Shown here piece after piece: positions 44,746-55,914 of a stretch of 64,000 nucleotides of DNA. The translations under genes and the position numbers were made by a program. The notes under the pieces were generated by a model. It was not told the origin of the DNA and did no database searches. It was given only the letters and a program-made list of their open reading frames with translations. Positions within the stretch are counted from its first letter, which is position 1, and every line of letters starts with the position of its first letter. The DNA is from Desmodus rotundus (taxonomy: Eukaryota; Chordata; Mammalia; Chiroptera; Phyllostomidae): positions 25,206,470-25,270,469 of the forward strand of contig NC_071394.1 of the NCBI RefSeq assembly GCF_022682495.2, given 5' to 3'.

Positions 44746-44904
44746 TGAGCACAGTTAGGCATCAGGAACCCTTCTTGGCAGGTACCTTCTTTCTCAGGGC
44801 TGACAGATCTTTCCTCTTTTTTCCTTTCCATCCTTGCTGCCTTCTTTCCATTCCTATTCTACAGCTAGTCTCCTCTCTCCAGCTGACTAACATTGAACCT
44901 AATT

Positions 44905-45055
44905 CAGTGGTTCTCAAAGCTGGTTACACATTAGAATCACCTGAAAGGTTTTTAAAATCCTGATGCCTGGCCTTACCGCAGACCAATTAAATCAAAATAT
45001 CTGGGGACTAAAGCTGAAGCAGATGATTATCACGTGCAGTCAGATTTGAGATCCA
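44905..45055. mobile_element. MER5A-like element
   Basis: Starts 'cagtggttctcaaagctggt', continues 'ttagaatcacctgaaaggtt'; right part decayed. Confidence 0.8.
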
Positions 45056-45309
45056 CAGACAGTTTCTGTCCTCAGTATCCAGATTCTGCCCTCCACCACA
45101 AAAGTCAAATCTGGCCTTAACACTCTTCTGCATTAAAATTTCAGATAATTCCCTATATGTTAGAGCAGGGTTCTTAACCTGGAATCCAGTGTCGGGGTCG
45201 GGGAGGGTCTGCGAACCCCACTGAATTATACACAAAATATTGTGTGTAGGAAGAAACTTCATTCTCAAAGTAGTCTGATTCAGAAAAGGTAAAGAAATAT
45301 TAGCCAGGT

Positions 45310-45490
45310 GTGGATAATAGTTATTGAATACTTGCTGTGTTCCAGACACTGTATTAAGCAGTTTCCATTCACTAGCTCATTACCATTCAAAACTAACCCA
45401 CAAGTATGAGTGTTGCCCCCATTTTACAGATAATGGTGAAGTAACTTCCCCAAGTCAACAAGCCCTTGGAGTCTGAACTCACAGCTGATG
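45310..45490 (-). repeat. MIR SINE
   Basis: Reverse MIR: 'acttgctgtgttccagacac', 'ttgcccccattttacagata' and 'agtaacttccccaagtcaac'. Confidence 0.8.
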
Positions 45491-45559
45491 AGATCTACTC
45501 TTTACTACCCCTCTGGTTTGGCTAAAGGATTAAGAAACTAGTGCAGCAAACAAAGCCCT

Positions 45560-46215
45560 CCACCATCCACATAACTGAAGGCATCCCCCCTCCCCTCCCC
45601 ATGCTCCAGTCTAGCCACACCCTTCCCTCAGTTCTCTGAGGAGCCCATGCCTCTATCCGCCCCCACAAGCTGTGACCACTCAGTAATGTCCTCTCTACGT
45701 GTTCCTGCCAGGCCAAATCCTGCTTACACTTCAAGGTTCAGCACAACTACCCCTACAATTCTCTGAAACCTTCTTTCCCCCTCACACTTTGCCAGAAGAC
45801 ATTGATTATGGCATTTTAAAAGATTTTTATTTATTTTATTTTTAGAGAGAGAGGGGAGGAAGGAAAGAGAGGGAGAGAAACAGCAATGTGTGAGAGAAAC
45901 ATCAATTGGTGGCTTCTCACAGAGCCCAACTGGGGAACTGGCCCACAACCCAGGCATGTGCCCTGACCAGGAATTGAACCGGGACTTTTCGGTTCATAGG
46001 CCGATGCTCAATCCACTGAGCCACACCAGCCAGGGCTATGGCACTTTTAGCATCTGATGATAGATAGTGGTGCTCACATCTCCCTCCCCTGCCCCACCAG
46101 CAGACACAGTTCCTTGAAGGAAGCAACAGTCTCTTGTTCATCTGTGGCTCCCCAACATCTTGCAACATCCTGGCTCATAGGAGGGGCTCAATGAACATTT
46201 GTTGAAAATACTATA
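45560..46215 (+). mobile_element. L2 3' region split by a VES
   Basis: Left 'gttcctgccaggccaaatcc' and 'caattctctgaaaccttctt'; right, after 46037, 'ccttgaaggaagcaacagtc' and 'gaggggctcaatgaacattt'. The VES at 45819-46036 is between. Confidence 0.75.
45819..46036 (-). mobile_element. VES SINE, minus strand, with internal duplication
   Basis: Tail 'gatttttatttattttattt', body carrying a repeated segment ('gagagaaacagcaatgtgt' then 'gagagaaacatcaattggt'), head end 'gagccacaccagccagggc'. Duplications 'tatggcatttta' (45807-45818) and 'tatggcactttt' (46037-46048). Confidence 0.95.
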
Positions 46216-46220
46216 ATTTC

Positions 46221-46400
46221 TTTGGCCGGGTAGCTCAGTTGATTAGAGCCCTGTCCCAATATGCCAAGGTTGCAGGTTCAATCCCCCATCAAAGCACATG
46301 TAAGAAGCAACCAATGAATGCATGAATAACTGGAACAACAAATAGCTATTTCTCTTTCTCTAAATATCAATAGATAAAAATTTTTAATCTTTAAAAAAAA
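46221..46400 (+). mobile_element. Older tRNA-SINE, plus strand
   Basis: tRNA-like head 'ggccgggtagctcagttgat', B box 'gcaggttcaatcccccatca', then 'gaagcaaccaatgaatgcat', 'ctggaacaacaaatagctat' and an A/T-rich tail. Best-preserved head of this form in the window. Confidence 0.92.
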
Positions 46401-47304
46401 TCAAAGAGTCAAAGATAATATGATTTAAGTGTGCATAAGTTAAGCCTACAATAAGTGTGCTCCCTACTTACTAGGAGTACCCAGGTTATAAAGTACAGGG
46501 AGTAGGACTTTGTCTTCTGAGAATGACTTTTAGGATGTTCTCATGTTGCCAGTCTGTCCCTACCGATCTCGGAGTTATTGTTAAGATTCGATGAAGTCAT
46601 TATTTAAAAGCACTTTGCATTGTTAAACACACTGTGAAAAGTAAGAGTTATTAGCGAACTCTCTGCTCACATCCAGTGGCTAACAGACTGTGATGAATGT
46701 CAGGAAGTGCAGATCTAACAGCCCCCAGCTACGTGCCTTAAAAAAATGTCTGTCATCACATTGGCATCTCCTGCTCCGAAGCAAACAATTCCCTCATTGC
46801 TGTGGCATTCTGCACAGCTGAAAGAGCCACACCAAGAATGCTCAATTGAATTAGTACATACTTAAAATTAGTTTTGTAAAACGTGTCTCAAGTGTCTTCA
46901 GAGGTTCAAACAAAATTGCTTTTATAGCAGTGAGAGAAAAGCATTAGGAATGTTGTACATACAGGGGCCATTATGAAGCTTCCTAATTGGGTTGGTATCC
47001 TACTGAGCTAAAATAGAGCACTTGGGAATGAATGAGATAAAATTGGTCTTTTAATAAAAATTATCAAATTGGGGCAAATTAATGATGTTTGATACCAGCT
47101 TTGAATGTTTTCTTATAGTACTCTTGAAGTACTCTTAAAGGTTGCCCTAGCTTTCCCCACTTGTTAATGAAAGATTGGACAATTACTTTGGTGAGCAGTG
47201 ATTTCCAAGCCCAACCATACAGTCTGGTGGCAGAGAAAACTGTTAAAATTGATGATGGCTTGATGCATTTAGCATCACAAAGTGTGAGGCATTTGGCAAC
47301 TTAC
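46401..47304. other. Mostly unassigned
   Basis: A decayed MIR end may lie at 46590-46660. A 72-codon frame near 47161-47379 runs into the GGAA tract. Confidence 0.4.
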
Positions 47305-47306
47305 AA

Positions 47307-47350
47307 AGGAAGGAAGGAAGGAAGGAAGGAAGAGAGGGAGGGAGGAAGGG
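47307..47350. repeat. (GGAA)n/(GGGA)n microsatellite
   Basis: 'aaggaaggaaggaaggaagg' then a decayed gagg tract. Confidence 0.92.
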
Positions 47351-47699
47351 AGGAAGAACAACATAAAAAAGAAAAGTAAAAATTGAAAGTCTATAAGGAA
47401 AGGATGATATGAAACATTACCTGGTTCCCCATCAATGGACAACTATATCTAAAAACTCTTACACTAGAAGAGTATAGGCTATATATTTTGTGTGTGTGTG
47501 TATACTCAAAGCAGAATATTAAAAGAAAGTCTCAAACTGCTGGGAGGGATCAGAAAGACCCTACCAACTCCTGAACTCATTCAATTCCTCTTAGACAACA
47601 GTAGAAGTCAAATTGCTGGGTTTGAAACCCAGTTCTTCTTCTGACTGACAGAAATCACTATTTGTTTTCCAGGATCCATTCTCCCCTTCCTCCCTGAAT
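47351..47699. other. Unassigned stretch with short (TG)n
   Basis: A tg tract near 47491. 'gtttgaaacccagttcttct' near 47620 may be the left part of the MIR that continues at 48313. Confidence 0.4.
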
Positions 47700-47795
47700 T
47701 GTAACCAGGCACGTGCCCGGAATAAGGACTAAGCACATTGATGTTTCTCTCCCTCTCTTTCTCCTTCCCTTCCCCTCTCTTTCAAACAACAACAA
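47700..47795 (+). mobile_element. VES SINE fragment
   Basis: Only the 3' half remains: 'cattgatgtttctctccctc' and 'ttcccttcccctctcttt', then an aac-rich tail. The tRNA head is missing or scrambled. Confidence 0.7.
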
Positions 47796-47799
47796 CAAC

Positions 47800-48004
47800 A
47801 TTACACTTCCTAGCCTCCTTTGCAAGTAGATGTGACCATGTGACCACATTCTGGCCAATGGAACGTGAATACGACTTTCAGGTTATGCCCTTAAACAGCC
47901 AGCTGGACCCTCCATTTCCTTTCTTCCCCTCTGGAATGCAGAAGTGACATTGTTCCTTCTTTGGCAAGGTGGGTGGAATAGGGTAGCAAACCACTTTTAA
48001 CACA
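47800..48004. repeat. Probable ancient interspersed repeat
   Basis: 'tagatgtgaccatgtgacca' and 'attctggccaatggaacgtg' resemble a known mammalian repeat phrase, but I cannot name the family. Confidence 0.4.
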
Positions 48005-48310
48005 TTTGATCAGTCACAGCACCTTCTCTACACAATGCACAAATTTTTTTTTGCATTTCAGTTGTGTTTTTACCTTTCTTGTTACAATGAAGCGTAATAT
48101 GCCGAAATGTTGCTTATTTTCTTCCATCTTCAATATTAAAATGGCTGCACAAAAATTCACCAATTTTGATAAGTTTTTAAAAAATGCACGCTGATATGAC
48201 AGCTGTCACAATACAATCTAACAAAATTGCTTCGAATGAAGTTAAAGACAACTAAGCACTACTAGAGCCATTGTATAGAAAAAAACAAAGGAACTTTTTG
48301 GCCAACCCAA
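48005..48310 (+). mobile_element. Mariner 3' half
   Basis: The right end is a mariner terminal repeat, 'gaactttttggccaacccaa', followed by TA (48311-48312). The interior has 'gtaatatgccgaaatgttgc', 'atggctgcacaaaaattcac' and 'tgaagttaaagacaactaag'. No matching left terminal repeat is visible, so the element is 5'-deleted. No transposase frame. Confidence 0.8.
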
Positions 48311-48312
48311 TA

Positions 48313-48480
48313 CCTAACTTCTCTGAACCTCACTTTTCTCATCTGTAAAATGTGGAAAATACAATAACAATAACAACAATAATAATACCGTCAAAAATAA
48401 TACCGTCATTATAGGGATGGGGGCATGTCGAATGATTAGATGAGTTGTCACATAGTATTCACTGTGTAAGTGTTAGCTCT
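48313..48480 (+). repeat. MIR SINE fragment
   Basis: 'taacttctctgaacctcact', 'tctcatctgtaaaatgtgga', then an expanded aat tract, then 'gattagatgagttgtcacat'. It includes a local duplication of 'aataataccgtca' at about 48380-48407. Confidence 0.75.
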
Positions 48481-48669
48481 TTTTAAAGTAAAATTACTGA
48501 ATACGCGTTACAGGCACGGCATGACAATAGTCTCTGGTAGTTCTAAGCTCATCCTTTATTTAGCCACCCACTTCTCACTGGCATTTGAATATCTTTATTC
48601 AACTACTAAGCACTGGTATAATTATGTTTTATGAGTATCAAGCTATGTCCCCTGAGCATTACATGATGT

Positions 48670-48914
48670 GGGGTTTTTTTTATTTTTATTTTTTTAAGAT
48701 TTTGTGTATTTATTTTTAGAGAGAGGGGAAGGGAGGGAGAGAGAGGGAGAGAGAAATGTTGATGTGCAAGAGGTATAGTAATTGGTTGCCTCTAACACAC
48801 CCCCAACTAGGGACCTGGCCCTCAACCCAAGCATATGCCCTGACTGGGAATTGAACCAGTGACCTTTCAGTCCACAGGCCAAAGCTTAATGCACTGAGCC
48901 ACACCAGCCAGGGC
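48670..48914 (-). mobile_element. VES SINE, minus strand
   Basis: Long T-rich tail, 'gagaggggaagggagggaga', 'ttggttgcctctaacacacc', 'gactgggaattgaaccagtg' and head end 'gagccacaccagccagggc'. Duplications 'catgatgt' at 48662-48669 and 48915-48922. Carries an extra segment 'gtgcaagaggtatagtaatt'. Confidence 0.93.
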
Positions 48915-48922
48915 CATGATGT

Positions 48923-50329
48923 TTTTTTAAACAAACATCCTGTGTAGGCTCCAGAATACAACTTTCACTCCTTAAGAAAATCCAGGAAAAGCTTAAAGAT
49001 AATTATGAAGGGTTGTATATGCTGGAGAGAATTCAGGGACAGGCAGCTTAGAAACTCCATTAAAATCAGGATTTATGGATCAACTCATTATGTTCAGAAC
49101 TGATTTTATCTCCCAGGCCCTCCCTGAACTCAGTCTACCTCTTTTATTATCACAATCCACTTTAGCCAACCATTGAAATCAAAAACTTATCTAGTGCATG
49201 AAGTGAGGTGGTGCTCCTCCCAAAGGTACCCTTGTTTGCAACCTCCAAAGAACATTCTGGAAGGAAATGGTGAAACCTAGAGCCTCTCCCTTTAATTTAA
49301 AAGTTAATATAATATTCTGGCTGGACTTGAGGTGCAGACTGAGGTGGCTTGGGCTCAGGTGGGCTGGCAGCAGCGGACAGCAGTGACCCTCAGGAGGCTC
49401 AGGTCAAAGTGGTCCCTGGTCTGGAGAGTTGACTCTAGGAGCAGTGTCCGTCCCGGAGCTGGTCCCCTGTGGTCCAGCCACCTGACCCCAGCATGGGCCC
49501 AGGGAAAGTGGATAAATGTGGAGGGAAATGTTAGTCTGAGCCTGGGGACCCTCCTGCCTGTGGAGCAGCCGCATTTCAGCATAACACAGAGCCTCTGTCT
49601 CCTCAGTCTGAGACCGGGGGCCTCAGTGAGACCTGCGCTTTTCTCCGTGGTCCAAGTCTCCCCTGGACTGCCTGGTGCTGGCCAGGGTGTGTGCTGATAC
49701 TGCAGTAGGTCCAGGGATGGAGGGGCGTCCTGAAGCATTTAGGACTTGCCCTAGCTGGATAGCTTTTTCCTTGGGACCCTTACACGTTAAGGCACTGCTG
49801 AGGAGAATCAGGACTGACTCTGTGGTTCTGAATGAGCTCCCCCAGGGTTTCCTAACCTTCTCTGAAGAGGAACCCTCAGGAAGGAAAGGAAATCAAAGGA
49901 GGAAGGGAAGAATGTGTCATCAAATTTGCTTGAATATATACATTTTAAAATATCTCTGGAAGGATACATAAGAAACTAGAAATAGTGGTTATCTTTTGTG
50001 GGTCAGGGTGGGAATTGAGTGGGTGGGGGATGATGAGAGGAACACTCTTCTTCACTATCTTCTTATACTTTCTAGGCTTCGGAAGCATCTGAGTCAAAAA
50101 GTAAAATAGAATAAATTAAAAAAATAGTAGAATAAAAGGCATGCCTTCAGATACTTTAGGCAGGCTAAGCAAGGGTGCACTGCCAAAGACGATGGAGAGG
50201 GGGAGCAGCCACAGACCCTGCTCCTGTGTGTGAAGCTGGGGTTCCCACAGCTTTGTCACGAGAAGGGGATGTGGGCAGAGCAGCCTCCCTTCAGCTCTGC
50301 AGGATCGCTCCACCTCACTCTAAGTCCAA
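48923..50329. other. Unassigned; GC-rich core at 49320-49720
   Basis: Frames of 121 codons (plus, 49332-49697) and 127 codons (minus, 49355-49738) overlap in a GC-rich segment. There is an acceptor-like 'cctctgtctcctcag' near 49590. Neither protein is recognisable, so no gene is called. Confidence 0.4.
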
Positions 50330-51040
50330 GATGAAAAGAAATGTGACCTCATTTTGGACCTCGATCTACTACCACTGTTACAGTTATTATCTTGTCTCTG
50401 CTGCTTCTGAAGTCCTCTTGAATCTGGGCTTTCTCCATCTCTCACCTTGATTACTCCGATGTCCTTCCAACTGGCCTTGTTGTGCTGAGCTCCTAACTCC
50501 TCAAATCTGTCCTCTAAACTTTCCATTTCTTTTCAAAAGTGAAACCCCGGTCATACCCTTCCAGGCTCCCTCCAGGCTTAAAATCCTGGGGCTGCCCACT
50601 GAGCACATGATAACATCTAAATTCCTTCTCTATCCTTCTAAAATCTTGTCACTCCCCACTTACCTTTGCTCCATCTACCCATGACTGCTTGTGGTTTTCT
50701 GAATGGCCCAGGTTATCATGCTCTGTGGCTTTGTATACACTGATCCTTCCCCCAGAAGCCCCTCCTTGCTATTTTGCCTCCTGGAAAACTCCATTCTTCC
50801 ATCAGGACTTGGCTCAAATGCTAACTTGTCTCTGTGACCCATGATGACCCCTCTTTTGCTCCCCCCAACCTGACCCCCGTCATGCCATAACACTCTGAAT
50901 ACATGCCTATTAACACTTTACCCTATATTGACATTATTTCTACATTTTTATTAGACTCTCAGCCTCATGAGAGCAGGAGTTATGGCTTATTCATCTTTAT
51001 ATTTCCAGCACAGAGAAGAAACTTGGATGAGCAGTTTGCT
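50330..51040 (+). mobile_element. L2 (RT segment to 3' end)
   Basis: 'ctctcaccttgattactccg' and 'caactggccttgttgtgctg' match the L2 RT motif region (DYCN-LL-TGLP). The 3' part 'tctcagcctcatgagagcag' and 'gagttatggcttattcatct' is the L2 end. Confidence 0.75.
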
Positions 51041-51529
51041 CTAAATTAAATCCTCAGGACTGGCCACATGGAACAATAGCTAAAATACCCTGAGATTAAG
51101 CTTGCCTTCTGAATTATGTAAATTCTCTCTGTCCCTGACTAAGCGATGATTGGAGTTTAAACTCCACCCAGCTAAATCTTTAGCTCACTTTTTTTTTTTA
51201 AAGCTTAAGAACTTGAGGAGATGTGGCCTTACCCCACAAGACACGGTGGTTTTATGTGCTAAGTGAATGCTTTGAAAGTTAGGACACGTCACATTCCTCG
51301 GTGACAGCACAGGGATACTGTGGCAACAGGTAGGGTCCAATAGCAACCATGTTTGGACAGAGTCACGTTGGGAGCACTCCAAGGAGGAGAGTCGTGGGGC
51401 TCTCAGTTCCAGTTTGGAGAGCCAAGTGTGAATTTTGCATGGTAATCCTCTCCGTAGGGTGGCTGTGGTGAATGCTAATGAAATTATAAACTACTGAAAG
51501 ACTAAAGCCCATACAACTTTTTGCATAAT
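51041..51529. other. Unassigned stretch
   Basis: A T9 run near 51190; nothing recognised. Confidence 0.4.
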
Positions 51530-52432
51530 TTTTTTTTCTTTTATGTGGTAAAATATACATCACAAAATTGACCATTTTAACCCTTTAAAGTATATAGTTC
51601 AATGGCATTAAGTACATTTTCAATGTTGTAGGACCACTATCTATTTCCACAACTTGTTCATCATTCCAAATAGAAACTCTGTACCTATTAAAACTTCTCA
51701 TTTCCCTCCTCCCTCCAGCTCCTGATAACCTCCACTCTGTACTCTGTCCCTATGAATGTGCCTAGGCTGTGTACATTGTACACAGGGAATCATATAGTAT
51801 TTGTCCTTTTGTGTTTGGCTAATTTCACTTAGCATAATGTTTTCAAGTTTCATACATGTTATGGCATGGATCAGACTTCATTCCTTTTTATGGCTAATAA
51901 TATTCCATTGTAGAGATATACCACAATTTGTTCAATTAGTCACTTTTAAAAAAAAATTATATTTTATTATGTTATTACAGCTGTCCCAATTTTCCCCCTT
52001 TGCTCCCCCTCCACCCAGCAACTCCCCCCACTCCCTCAGGCAATTCCCCCACCAGTGTTCATGTCCACGGGTCATGTGCTAAGTTCTATGGCTACTCCAT
52101 TTCCTATACTGTATTTAACATCCCTATGGCTATTCTGTAACCACCTGTTTGTACTTCTTAATCTCCTCACCTCTTCGCCCATTCCCCAACATCCCCCCTC
52201 CCATCTGGCAACCATCAAAATGATCTCTGTGTCTATGATTCTGTCTCTGTTCTTCTTGTTTGCTTAGTTTGTTTTTTACATTCAATTGTTGATAGATATG
52301 TATTTATTGCCATTTTATTGTTCATAGTTTTGATTTTCTTCTTTTTCTTAAATAAGTCCCTTTAACATTTCATATAATAATGGTTTGGTGATGATGAACT
52401 CCTTTAGGTTTTTTTCTTATTTGAGAAGCTCT

Positions 52433-53097
52433 TTATCTGCCCTTTAATTCTAAATGATGGCTTTGCTGGGCAGAGCAATCTTGGCTGTAGGTCCCTGCTT
52501 TAATGACTTTGAATATTTCTTGCCAAGCCCTTCTAGCCTGCAAAGTTTCTTTTGAGAAATCAGCTGACAGTCTTATGGGAACTCCACTGTAGGTAACTTT
52601 CACCTTTGGCATTTTAATTATGATGTGTCTTAGTGTGGGCCTCTTTGCATCCATTTGTTTGGGACTCTCTGTCCTTCCCTGACTTGCATGTCTATTTCCT
52701 TCACCAAATTAGGGAAGTTTCCTTTCATTATTTTTTCAAATAGGTTTCCAATTTCTTGCTCTTTCTCTTCTCCTTCTGGCACCCCTATGATGCAAATGTT
52801 GGAATACTTGAAGTTGTCCCAGAGGCTGCTTGCACTATCCTCAGTATTTTGGGATTCTTTTTTGTTCTTCTTGTTCTGATTGTTTGATTTTTGCTTCCTT
52901 ATGTTCCAAATCATTGATTTGATTCTCAGTTTCATCCACTCTACAGTTGTTTCCCTGTAAATTGTTCTTTATTCCAATTAGTGTATCCTTCATTTCTGAC
53001 AGGATTTTTTTATGCTGTTGAGGTCCTCACTAAGTTCCTTGACTGACCTTATAACCAGTGTTTTGAACTCTGCATCTGACAGATTGCTTATCTCCAT
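52433..53097 (-). pseudogene. HAL1/L1 ORF1p-like coding relic
   Basis: Encodes, in broken frames, an L1 ORF1p-type RNA-binding protein. The first frame begins MEISNLSDAEFKTLVIRSVK, the coiled-coil side. The frame at 52630-52935 gives 'NICIIGVPEGEEKEQEIGNL' and 'FEKIMKGNFPNLVKEI', the RRM domain. The frame at 52433-52654 gives 'RPTLRHIIIKMPKVKVTYSG', 'VPIRLSADFSKETLQARRAW' and the C-terminal domain. The last two are offset by a frameshift near 52640, and another break lies near 52990. About 221 codons from this start, shorter than the roughly 340 of human L1 ORF1p, so the true start may be further upstream. Confidence 0.85.
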
Positions 53098-54491
53098 TTT
53101 GTTTAATTCTTTTTCTGGAGTTTTTATCTGTTCTTTCATTTGAGCTTGTTTCTTTGTCTCCTCATTTTGGCAGCCTCCTTGTGTTTGTTTCTATGTATTA
53201 GGTAGAGATGCTATGACTCCCTGTCTTGATGGTATTGCCTAATGTAGTAGGTGCACTATAGGGTCCAGTGGCCCAGCCTTCCCTATCACCCAAGCTGGGT
53301 ACTTGAGGTACACCCTTAATGTGGCCTGAGTACACCCCTCTCTTGTAGTTGAGCCTTGATTGCTGTTGGCAAGTCAATAAGAGGAACTTACCCAGGTCAG
53401 TCAGCTGCAAGCCCTGGCTGTAACAACTGACCACCAACCTCCACCCTCTATGGAGGATCAGCTGTGCAGGGGCAGGGTGGTGGTGCTCCAATGTGGTCTA
53501 TAGCTGTCCACTGGTGCACAGGCTCTGGGGTTTCCCAGGTGGTGCAGGCCAAGGTCAACCCCCACCTGTGTTCTACCTGGGCCTTCCTGCATAAGCTATA
53601 AAGCAATTGGAGACGGCTGCTATTTATGCTGGGCCTTGAGATTCCCAGGTGAAGCCAAGCTGTGAATCTAGGTTGGCTGCTGCTAGTGGGGCCACTTAGC
53701 AAGAGGTAAGGGGGTGGGGACTCACTGAGACAGGCTGCTGCTTGTTTGATAGGATTTAGGTAGTTGTGAAGCAAGAGCTAAGACCATTCATATTTAAAAG
53801 CAGTGTGAGTGGGCCCATAAGCTGGGTGGGTTGGAGTCTCAGAGGATCTCCAGGGCAGGGCAAACAGTGTTAGCCAGGTTGATGGAGTCTCAGATATGGC
53901 ACACGCCGGCTGGCTCTGTGGCTCTGTTGGAGGAGGGCTCAGAAAAGGGACAATGTTCTCTGCCCCCCTTTCTGTCTGGGACAAAGCTGTCCCCCAGCTC
54001 CCACCTTGATGCCAGACACTTCAGTTCCTCCTTTTATGCCACTGGTGCCTTTCAAGCTGCTACCCCAGTGCTGGAGCTTAGAGGGAGTGAATCTGAATAA
54101 GTCCGTGTGTGGGTTCTTTAGGGAGAGCTGCTTGGGACTCTGGAATTTTCTTCCACTGCTTCAGTCCTCACTGATTTTTGCAGCCAGAAGTTATGGTGAC
54201 TTATCTTTCTGGCACTGGATTCCTGGGCTGGGGGGCCTGGTGAGGGGCTGGGACTCCTCACTCCCGAGATATCCCTCCCAAGTTTTTACTCACCACATAT
54301 GGATGCGGGACCAGTCCATTCCATGTTTCCACCCCTCCTACCAGTCTGAATAGATGTGGTTTCTTTAATTCCATAGTTGTCAGACTTCCATTCAACTCAA
54401 TGTCTAATGGTTCTGAGTGATGGTTGTTCTACATTTTAGTTTTAATTTTGATGTAGGTATGTGAGGAGGCGAGCTGTGTTTACCTATGCTT

Positions 54492-54499
54492 CCATCTTG
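54492..54499 (-). promoter_or_regulatory. YY1-type motif at the HAL1 5' end
   Basis: CAAGATGG on the minus strand, 12-19 nt from the inferred 5' end at 54510. L1 elements carry a YY1 site at the same place, where it directs accurate transcription start. Its presence supports a complete 5' end. Confidence 0.6.
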
Positions 54500-54925
54500 A
54501 CTGGAGGTCTCCATTCACTTCTTGATAGACATTTATTTCCACATTTTGGCTATTGTGAATAATGCCGCTATAAAAAACAGTGTACAAGAATCTGAGACCT
54601 TGCTTTTTTAATTATTCTGGGTATATACTTAAAAGTAGAATTGCTGTATCACATGGTAATTTTATGGTAACCTTTTTGAGGAACTGACAAACTGTTTTCC
54701 ACAGTAACTACACCAGTTTACATGCCCATCGACAACACACAATGGTTCCACTTTCTCCATATCCTTGCCAACACTTGCTTTTTGTTGTTGTTGTTTTGTT
54801 TTGTTGTGTTTTGCTTGTGGTGATAACCATTGTGATAGGCTTTGTAGTTTTGATTAGAATTTCCCTAGTGATATTGAACATCTTTTCATGTGTTTATTGG
54901 CCATTTGTATATCGTTTTTTAAAAG

Positions 54926-55155
54926 AACTTTTAAAAAAAGATTTTACTTATTTATTTTTAGAGAGAGGGGAAGGGAGGGAGAAAAAGATGGAGAGAAACA
55001 TCAATGTGTGAGAGAAACATTGATCAGTTGCCTCTTGCATGACCACAACATAGGACCTGGTCTACAACCCAGACATGTGCCCTGACCGGGATTTGAACCA
55101 GTGACCTTTCTGTTCACAGACCAGCACTTAATTCACTGAGCCACATCAGCCAGGG
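54926..55155 (-). mobile_element. VES SINE, minus strand, with internal duplication
   Basis: Inserted in the old L1. Tail 'aaaaaaagattttacttatt', doubled body ('gagagaaacatcaatgtgt' then 'gagagaaacattgatcagt'), head end 'gagccacatcagccagggc'. Long diverged duplications begin 'ccatttgtata' at 54901 and 55156. Confidence 0.93.
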
Positions 55156-55400
55156 CCATTTGTATACCTCCTTTAAAAAACGTCTACTGAAATACTGTGC
55201 TCATTTTTTAATTGAATTTTTTCTTTGCTTTTTCCTGTCATCCTTTTGAATTTCTTTTTTCTTGTTGAGTTGTAGGAGCTCTTTCTATATTTTGGGTTTT
55301 AATCCCTTATCATTTATATGATTTGCAAATAGCTTTTTGCACAATTTTTAAACTTCATCCAAAAGAAGGTAGTAATATTATCATGAATAGCCATCAAATT

Positions 55401-55914
55401 GGTAATATCCAGCTTTTTGAAGGATAAAACAAAACCTATGGTGCCAGCTGGGAGACAAGCTTACTTCCCGTCAGCACCTCAGAAATGGGGGCAAGTAACC
55501 AACAGCAACAGGTGGCAAGAATGAGAGCCCCGTGGGGTCAGGGCGGAGGGGAAGGACAACAGGAGCTGGAGTCTTATTTCAGAAACTTGGAGGGTCAAGG
55601 GACAGACCCTGGGTTCTCCCTCCCTGTGTCCCCATAGCCATGGATACTTACTGGGAAAGCCTCTTCTGATCCTTCCTCCCAGTGCCACCCATACCCTGAC
55701 CCACTCTGAAACTCCTATTTGCCGAATTTACCATCTTGGGAGATCCTGCCCCGACTCCTCCCCTCCTGATCCTGTTCCCCAACAGGGAGTCAGTCAAGCA
55801 GTTACTTTAGGCCAGACTTTCCTTTTATTTTGTTTCTAGGGCCTCATTCATCTGAGGCTGACATTGGAACTGGCAAGAAGATGGATGAAAGTCCACATCT
55901 CTCCGAAACAGCGC
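55401..55914. other. Unassigned stretch
   Basis: Moderately GC-rich, no recognised element. Confidence 0.4.

Larger units (their letters stand above)
51946..54510 (-). mobile_element. HAL1-type half-LINE, near full length
   Basis: 2.57-kb minus-strand element inside the older L1. From 5' to 3' on the minus strand: a 1.4-kb 5'UTR beginning at 54510 (with 'caagatgg' 12 nt in), a broken ORF1 (53097-52433), then about 490 bp of 3' sequence ending in an A-rich/T-rich tail at 51946. There is no ORF2: ORF1's end runs straight into the bat L1-like 3'UTR. L1-derived elements with ORF1 but no reverse transcriptase are known as HAL1, and must use L1 enzymes in trans. A short diverged duplication (attagtcactt / ccattcactt) flanks it. 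Confidence 0.8.
51530..55400 (-). mobile_element. Old L1 split by a HAL1 and a VES
   Basis: Left part (51530-51945): 'ggtaaaatatacatcacaaa', 'ttagcataatgttttcaagt', ending 'ccacaatttgttca'. Right part resumes at 54511: 'ccattcacttcttgatagac', 'ttttggctattgtgaataat', 'cagtaactacaccagtttac'. Reverse-oriented L1 3' half, old and frameless. Confidence 0.88.

Noticed and set aside
46221..46300. True tRNA gene, because of good A and B boxes
   Set aside because: The tRNA-like head continues into the SINE body and tail; the acceptor stem does not close.
49332..49738. GC-rich overlapping frames of 121 and 127 codons as an exon
   Set aside because: The proteins are unrecognisable and both strands are open equally; one acceptor-like motif alone is not enough.
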